Shown here piece after piece: positions 61,005 to 64,000 of a stretch of 64,000 bases of DNA (its first letter is position 1; each line of letters starts with the position of its first letter). A model generated the notes under the pieces. The model had not been told where the DNA came from and did not search any database. It saw nothing but the letters and a program-made list of their open reading frames with translations. The DNA comes from G965220305 sp965220305 (GTDB lineage Bacteria; Chloroflexota; Dehalococcoidia; Lucifugimonadales; UBA3495), in NCBI GenBank assembly GCA_965220305.1, contig OZ244817.1, positions 2,108,001-2,172,000 on the forward strand, read 5' to 3'. The position numbers were made by a program, and so were the translations under genes.

Positions 61005-62339
61005 CTAGGCCACCCCGGTGACGTTGTACTGCAGGGCGGTGTGGGTGGCCGTACTCCGGTTGCCCGACCGCTCCATGAAGGCCAAGCGCATACTGATGAC
61101 CATGATGTTCTGCCGCTTCTGAATGTCCCGGGTGGTCTCAATCAGCATCTCCCGCCGGAACCCCAACCGCCACTGGCTGCGATTGACGATGAGGACGCGG
61201 CCCGTGTCGGCGGTGTTGCCTTCATCGGTGACCTTGCCATCGGCGTCGGCCAGGGCCATCTGCTCGGATACGATGACCGGGATGCCTTCCACCTGGCCCA
61301 GTTGGCCCCGCAGCAGGGTGGCCTCGGGCCCCAGCTTGTCCAGGGTGCGGAAGTTGTCCACGCCCAGGGAGCGGATGTAGGTGTTGACATCCATGACGTA
61401 GGCCAACTCCGAGGGGCGCACCCCGTACTTGCCCACCTTGGCCCGGGCCTCGTTGAACATATCGTCGGAGACGGCGGCCCCGTGGTTGTTGGCCTGGCCG
61501 GTATTGTCCACCAGGGGCAGGTGCAACAGGCCGTCGAACCCCACCAACCACTGGGCCTTGCCGGCGTCACTGCTGGATATGGTGGCCCCGTCGGCGTTGA
61601 TGTTGTTGACGGTGGTGGTGTCGGCGTTGAGCAGCACGTCGTCAATCACCTCCACCGCGTTGCGTACCAACGAACTGCGGACCTCGGCAGCCATGGCGAT
61701 GACCGAGTCCTCGTCCAGGGTCAGCGACCAAGGCACCTCCGCCACCAGCTCCTGGGCGGTGAGGGTCTGGCGGGCCGTGGCCAGGGCGGTGTTGGTGGTG
61801 GCCAGGTTCTCGGTGCCCGGATACCAGTTCACGTCGCCGAGTTGCAGGGGAATCTCGAAGGGGTTGCTGGGCATGTCCACCCGGGCGAACAGGGGGGCCA
61901 CCAGGGTTTCCAGGTTCACGTCGGCCCACAGCGCCGCAGCCTCCTGGGTGGGCACCAGCTCATCCCCCGACCCGGCGGTGGTGCTGTCCATGGCCGCCTT
62001 CAGGTTGGCCTGCCAGTCTTCCAGCATCCGGGGGCTGAGGCCGGAGGGTTCCCGCAACTGGGCGTGGAGCACGCTGCGGATGTAGGCCAGGTCCAGGGCG
62101 TCCATCCCCTGGTACTTGCCGTAGCCCACCCGGGGACGCTGTTCCGGGCCGAAGCGGTTGAGCAAGGCCCGCTTCTCCCCGTCGCGCCAGTGGTCTTGCA
62201 CCTGGCGCACCTGGGCGGCGACTCGCTTCACCTCCTCCTTCAGGGGCGGTAGCTCCGAGTCCATGTGCGACTGGTAGAATTCCCGGATTCCGGCTACCTC
62301 TTGCTTGATGATTTCCAGGTCTTGGCTTCCGAGGGTCAT
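61005..62339 (-). CDS. HK97-fold major capsid protein
   Basis: A 444-residue capsid protein. The N-terminal third is coiled coil (LEIIKQEVAGIREFYQSHMD, LKEEVKRVAAQVRQVQDHW), the delta domain that a protease normally removes. Then SGDELVPTQEAAALWADVNL and the E-loop/P-domain pattern, ending GRVLIVNRSQWRLGFRREML with TTRDIQKRQNIMVISMRLA, the HK97-fold terminus. Start 62339 follows AAGGAGG. It lies just after the prohead protease gene, in the standard order. Confidence 0.88.
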   Translation of the reverse strand: MTLGSQDLEIIKQEVAGIREFYQSHMDSELPPLKEEVKRVAAQVRQVQDHWRDGEKRALLNRFGPEQRPRVGYGKYQGMDALDLAYIRSVLHAQLREPSGLSPRMLEDWQANLKAAMDSTTAGSGDELVPTQEAAALWADVNLETLVAPLFARVDMPSNPFEIPLQLGDVNWYPGTENLATTNTALATARQTLTAQELVAEVPWSLTLDEDSVIAMAAEVRSSLVRNAVEVIDDVLLNADTTTVNNINADGATISSSDAGKAQWLVGFDGLLHLPLVDNTGQANNHGAAVSDDMFNEARAKVGKYGVRPSELAYVMDVNTYIRSLGVDNFRTLDKLGPEATLLRGQLGQVEGIPVIVSEQMALADADGKVTDEGNTADTGRVLIVNRSQWRLGFRREMLIETTRDIQKRQNIMVISMRLAFMERSGNRSTATHTALQYNVTGVA

Positions 62340-62388
62340 GGGTTCCTCCTTCTTATGTTCTGTCGAGTTTGGCTGCCGTGGCCCCACC

Positions 62389-63036
62389 CTACCACCTGGC
62401 CTGCCGCAGGGCCGCCAGCACGTCGTTCACGTCCGCCGCTTGCGTCTGCCGACCCTCCATCGGCGTTGGAGGCGATTGCCAACCCCGGCGCAGGGCGCTG
62501 CGGTTGGCGGGCACCGGCACGGCGCTAACCTCCAGAAGCTCCTGCTCCAGGAAGCGAATGCCCAGGAAGGCCCCGGTATTTTCGTGGCGGCGTTCCTCGT
62601 AGGCCAGGGGCTTGAACCCCACCGAAACGCCCCGTTGGTAGCTGTCGCGGTAGAGCAGGGCCACCTCCTGAGCGAAGGCGGTGGGGGCGAACTCCATACG
62701 GGCCAGCAGCCCCTGGGATTCCTGCCACACTGCCAGGGAGCGGCCAATCACCGGGCGGGCGTAATCGTGGGCCCACAGAAAGACCGGGTTGCGCCGGTAG
62801 GCTTCCAACCGCCACCCCTGGGGGACAATAACGTCGCCGTGCCGGTCCACGTCGCCGGTGGAGACCACGAAGGTCATCCGGTTTTCCGGTCCGGTTTCCT
62901 CGCCGCTATCCTCGGCGACAACTTGGGCCGGCCCCCATTTGTGGAGCACCGGCGCTTCCGTCAGGCCCCGCCGGTAGTCCTCCAGGGATTCCAGCAGCCG
63001 CTCTCGATGCCAGGGGCCATCCGCCGATTGGGACAA
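62389..63036 (-). CDS. HK97-family prohead protease
   Basis: A 215-residue prohead maturation protease. Family motifs are TFVVSTGDVDRHGDVIVPQG and VFLWAHDYARPVIGRSL (His90), RGVSVGFKPLAYEE (Ser138) and LEVSAVPVPANRSAL with Glu169, matching the His/Ser/Glu triad. It should trim the capsid delta domain. The gene begins the operon; its upstream neighbour is on the opposite strand and no portal or terminase lies before it in the window. Confidence 0.88.
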   Translation of the reverse strand: MSQSADGPWHRERLLESLEDYRRGLTEAPVLHKWGPAQVVAEDSGEETGPENRMTFVVSTGDVDRHGDVIVPQGWRLEAYRRNPVFLWAHDYARPVIGRSLAVWQESQGLLARMEFAPTAFAQEVALLYRDSYQRGVSVGFKPLAYEERRHENTGAFLGIRFLEQELLEVSAVPVPANRSALRRGWQSPPTPMEGRQTQAADVNDVLAALRQARW

Positions 63037-63415
63037 TTCGCACCTCCTTGGATTTGGATTTCTTTGGGATTCCCTCGGGACCGCCTTGAGATTTCCTTGG
63101 GCCTGCGCCGGAACAACATAAAGAGGGACAGGCCCCCACCGGGGTCTGTCCCTCTCGGAAATTCGACTGGATTGGCCCGCTGCTTCGGGCCGATGTCCCG
63201 CAATCGCTTATACTCAGGTTAGACCGGCCCCTTCCAGACTGTCAACGCGCCGGTGACAGTAAAAATCCGCCTGTCCCTTCAGAATGACCAAGGCGGAGAA
63301 CCCTACCGCTCCGAAGAGAGGACTTGTTGGATAACTCCGCCGCCCGGCGCCCCGTGATATAATTTGGAGCGCACAAATATTTGTCACTTACACGATAGAC
63401 GCGTCCCAATCTGCT
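63037..63415. other. Divergent intergenic region
   Basis: It separates the phage-like operon from the final gene. Besides the hairpin at 63122-63155, a run of TTTGGGATTCC-like bases and a weakly AT-rich stretch (63355-63400) before the plus-strand gene, nothing is evident. Confidence 0.5.
63122..63155. terminator. Large hairpin in the divergent gap
   Basis: AGAGGGACAG and CTGTCCCTCT are perfect complements, extended by GCCCC/GGGGT, over about 15 bp. It lies upstream of both flanking genes, so it is more likely an operator or attenuator than a terminator. Confidence 0.35.
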
Positions 63416-64000
63416 ATGACCACCATCAATACCATAGAAGACCTGTTCAGACTGTTGGACGAGAACCCCCAGTGGGTCGACGCCCTGCGTGTCCGGCTGC
63501 TGACTAGGGAATTGATTGAGTTGCCCGAAAAGTTTGCCGCGTTCGCCTCGGAGACCAACCAGCGGTTTGACCGCCTGGAACAACGGGTTGAGACGTTCGC
63601 TACGGAGGCCGACCTGCGGTTTGAAAGTATTGAGAGAATTCTGGCAAGGCACGACATTGACTTGGGATACCTTAGAGGCGCCCACGCCAGAGACGCCGCC
63701 ATTAGAGACGCCGACACCATCGCCCGGAACATCGGCCGGCGGCGGGTGCGGAACCTCACCAAAGGCGACCTCTACAACTTCACCGACGCCGCCGATACAT
63801 CGGCCCTGACTTCCGGCGAGTTGTTCAGCTTCCATCGCGCCGACCTGATTATCGAGGCCAACGACGCCCAGGGAGAAACTTGCTACATAGCGGTGGAAAT
63901 CTCCTTCACGGCCAACGGCAGGGATACCGATAGGGCCATCCGCAACGCCAGGTTTCTGGAGGAAATCACCGGCGGGCGTTCCCACGCCGTCGTTTCCGGG
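63416..64000 (+). CDS. Coiled-coil protein with a nuclease-like C-terminal domain (3' end beyond window)
   Basis: The frame runs from ATG 63416 to the window end without a stop: at least 195 residues. It has heptad-type segments FASETNQRFDRLEQRVETFA and RFESIERILARHDIDLGYL, then a domain with RADLIIEANDAQGETCYIAV followed by EISFTANGRD. This is like the D...ExK core of restriction-like nucleases (as in DUF3782-type proteins), except that Ser replaces Lys. Such proteins are common in Cyanobacteria and Chloroflexota and have unknown roles. Confidence 0.6.
   Translation, partial: MTTINTIEDLFRLLDENPQWVDALRVRLLTRELIELPEKFAAFASETNQRFDRLEQRVETFATEADLRFESIERILARHDIDLGYLRGAHARDAAIRDADTIARNIGRRRVRNLTKGDLYNFTDAADTSALTSGELFSFHRADLIIEANDAQGETCYIAVEISFTANGRDTDRAIRNARFLEEITGGRSHAVVSG

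Noticed and set aside
60771..62252. 493-residue plus-strand ORF across the capsid gene
   Set aside because: Antisense of an HK97-fold capsid protein; its Gly/Val/His-rich sequence is typical of shadow ORFs in this GC content.
63122..63155. Intrinsic terminator of the phage-like operon
   Set aside because: It lies upstream of the protease gene, not downstream, so it cannot end that operon; it is more likely regulatory.

Overview
The window is GC-rich bacterial chromosome. The gene content fits the Chloroflexota, most likely a Dehalococcoidia/SAR202-like lineage: luciferase-like flavin monooxygenases, CaiB/BaiF CoA-transferases, a gentisate-type bicupin, a dienelactone hydrolase, an SMP-30 lactonase, FAD-linked oxidases, and many short intergenic palindromes. 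This placement is inferred from gene content; there is no rRNA or phylogenetic marker analysis behind it. No rRNA, tRNA or CRISPR array was seen.

Layout. 1-12.4 kb is catabolic: an amidohydrolase tail with a short SDR remnant, an iron alcohol dehydrogenase, a frameshifted flavin monooxygenase, a bicupin dioxygenase, a PIN gene with a large partner, a tandem CoA-transferase split by an IS701-family element, a two-subunit TPP decarboxylase and a D-2-hydroxyacid dehydrogenase. 14.4-19.0 kb is a trp cluster (trpD, three small ORFs, trpC, trpF, trpB) without trpA. 19.1-22.3 kb is a ParA-like / unknown / PIN operon whose ParA gene is split by an IS630-family element. 22.5-28.4 kb holds an SDR, a class V aminotransferase, a back-to-back IS5 and IS701 pair sharing one CTAG, and an SMP-30 protein. 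28.6-50 kb is mostly core metabolism and housekeeping: cysS-ispF and ispD, a PIG-L deacetylase, SppA, a VapBC-type pair, MazG, a Lit/DUF1461 protein, a CDGSH protein, a leucine-type dehydrogenase, cyclophilin, an MFS transporter, rsmI, a SEC-C miniprotein, cytochrome c and a second flavin monooxygenase. 51.4-53.5 kb is an AT-richer type II restriction-modification module with a controller protein. 53.6-56.4 kb is tldD-tldE. 56.4-63.0 kb is a compact HK97-type capsid/tail cluster lacking terminase and portal. The last gene, a coiled-coil plus nuclease-like protein, runs off the window.

Recurring structure. Four intergenic palindrome families are scattered through the window. All four IS elements have target duplications that can be read directly, and for two of them removing the element exactly restores the disrupted host reading frame. 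Two unlinked minus-strand genes (a 105-residue protein and the MFS transporter) share the same promoter, TTGACW-N17-TATCAT, with the same palindrome over the -35 box; this suggests a small regulon.
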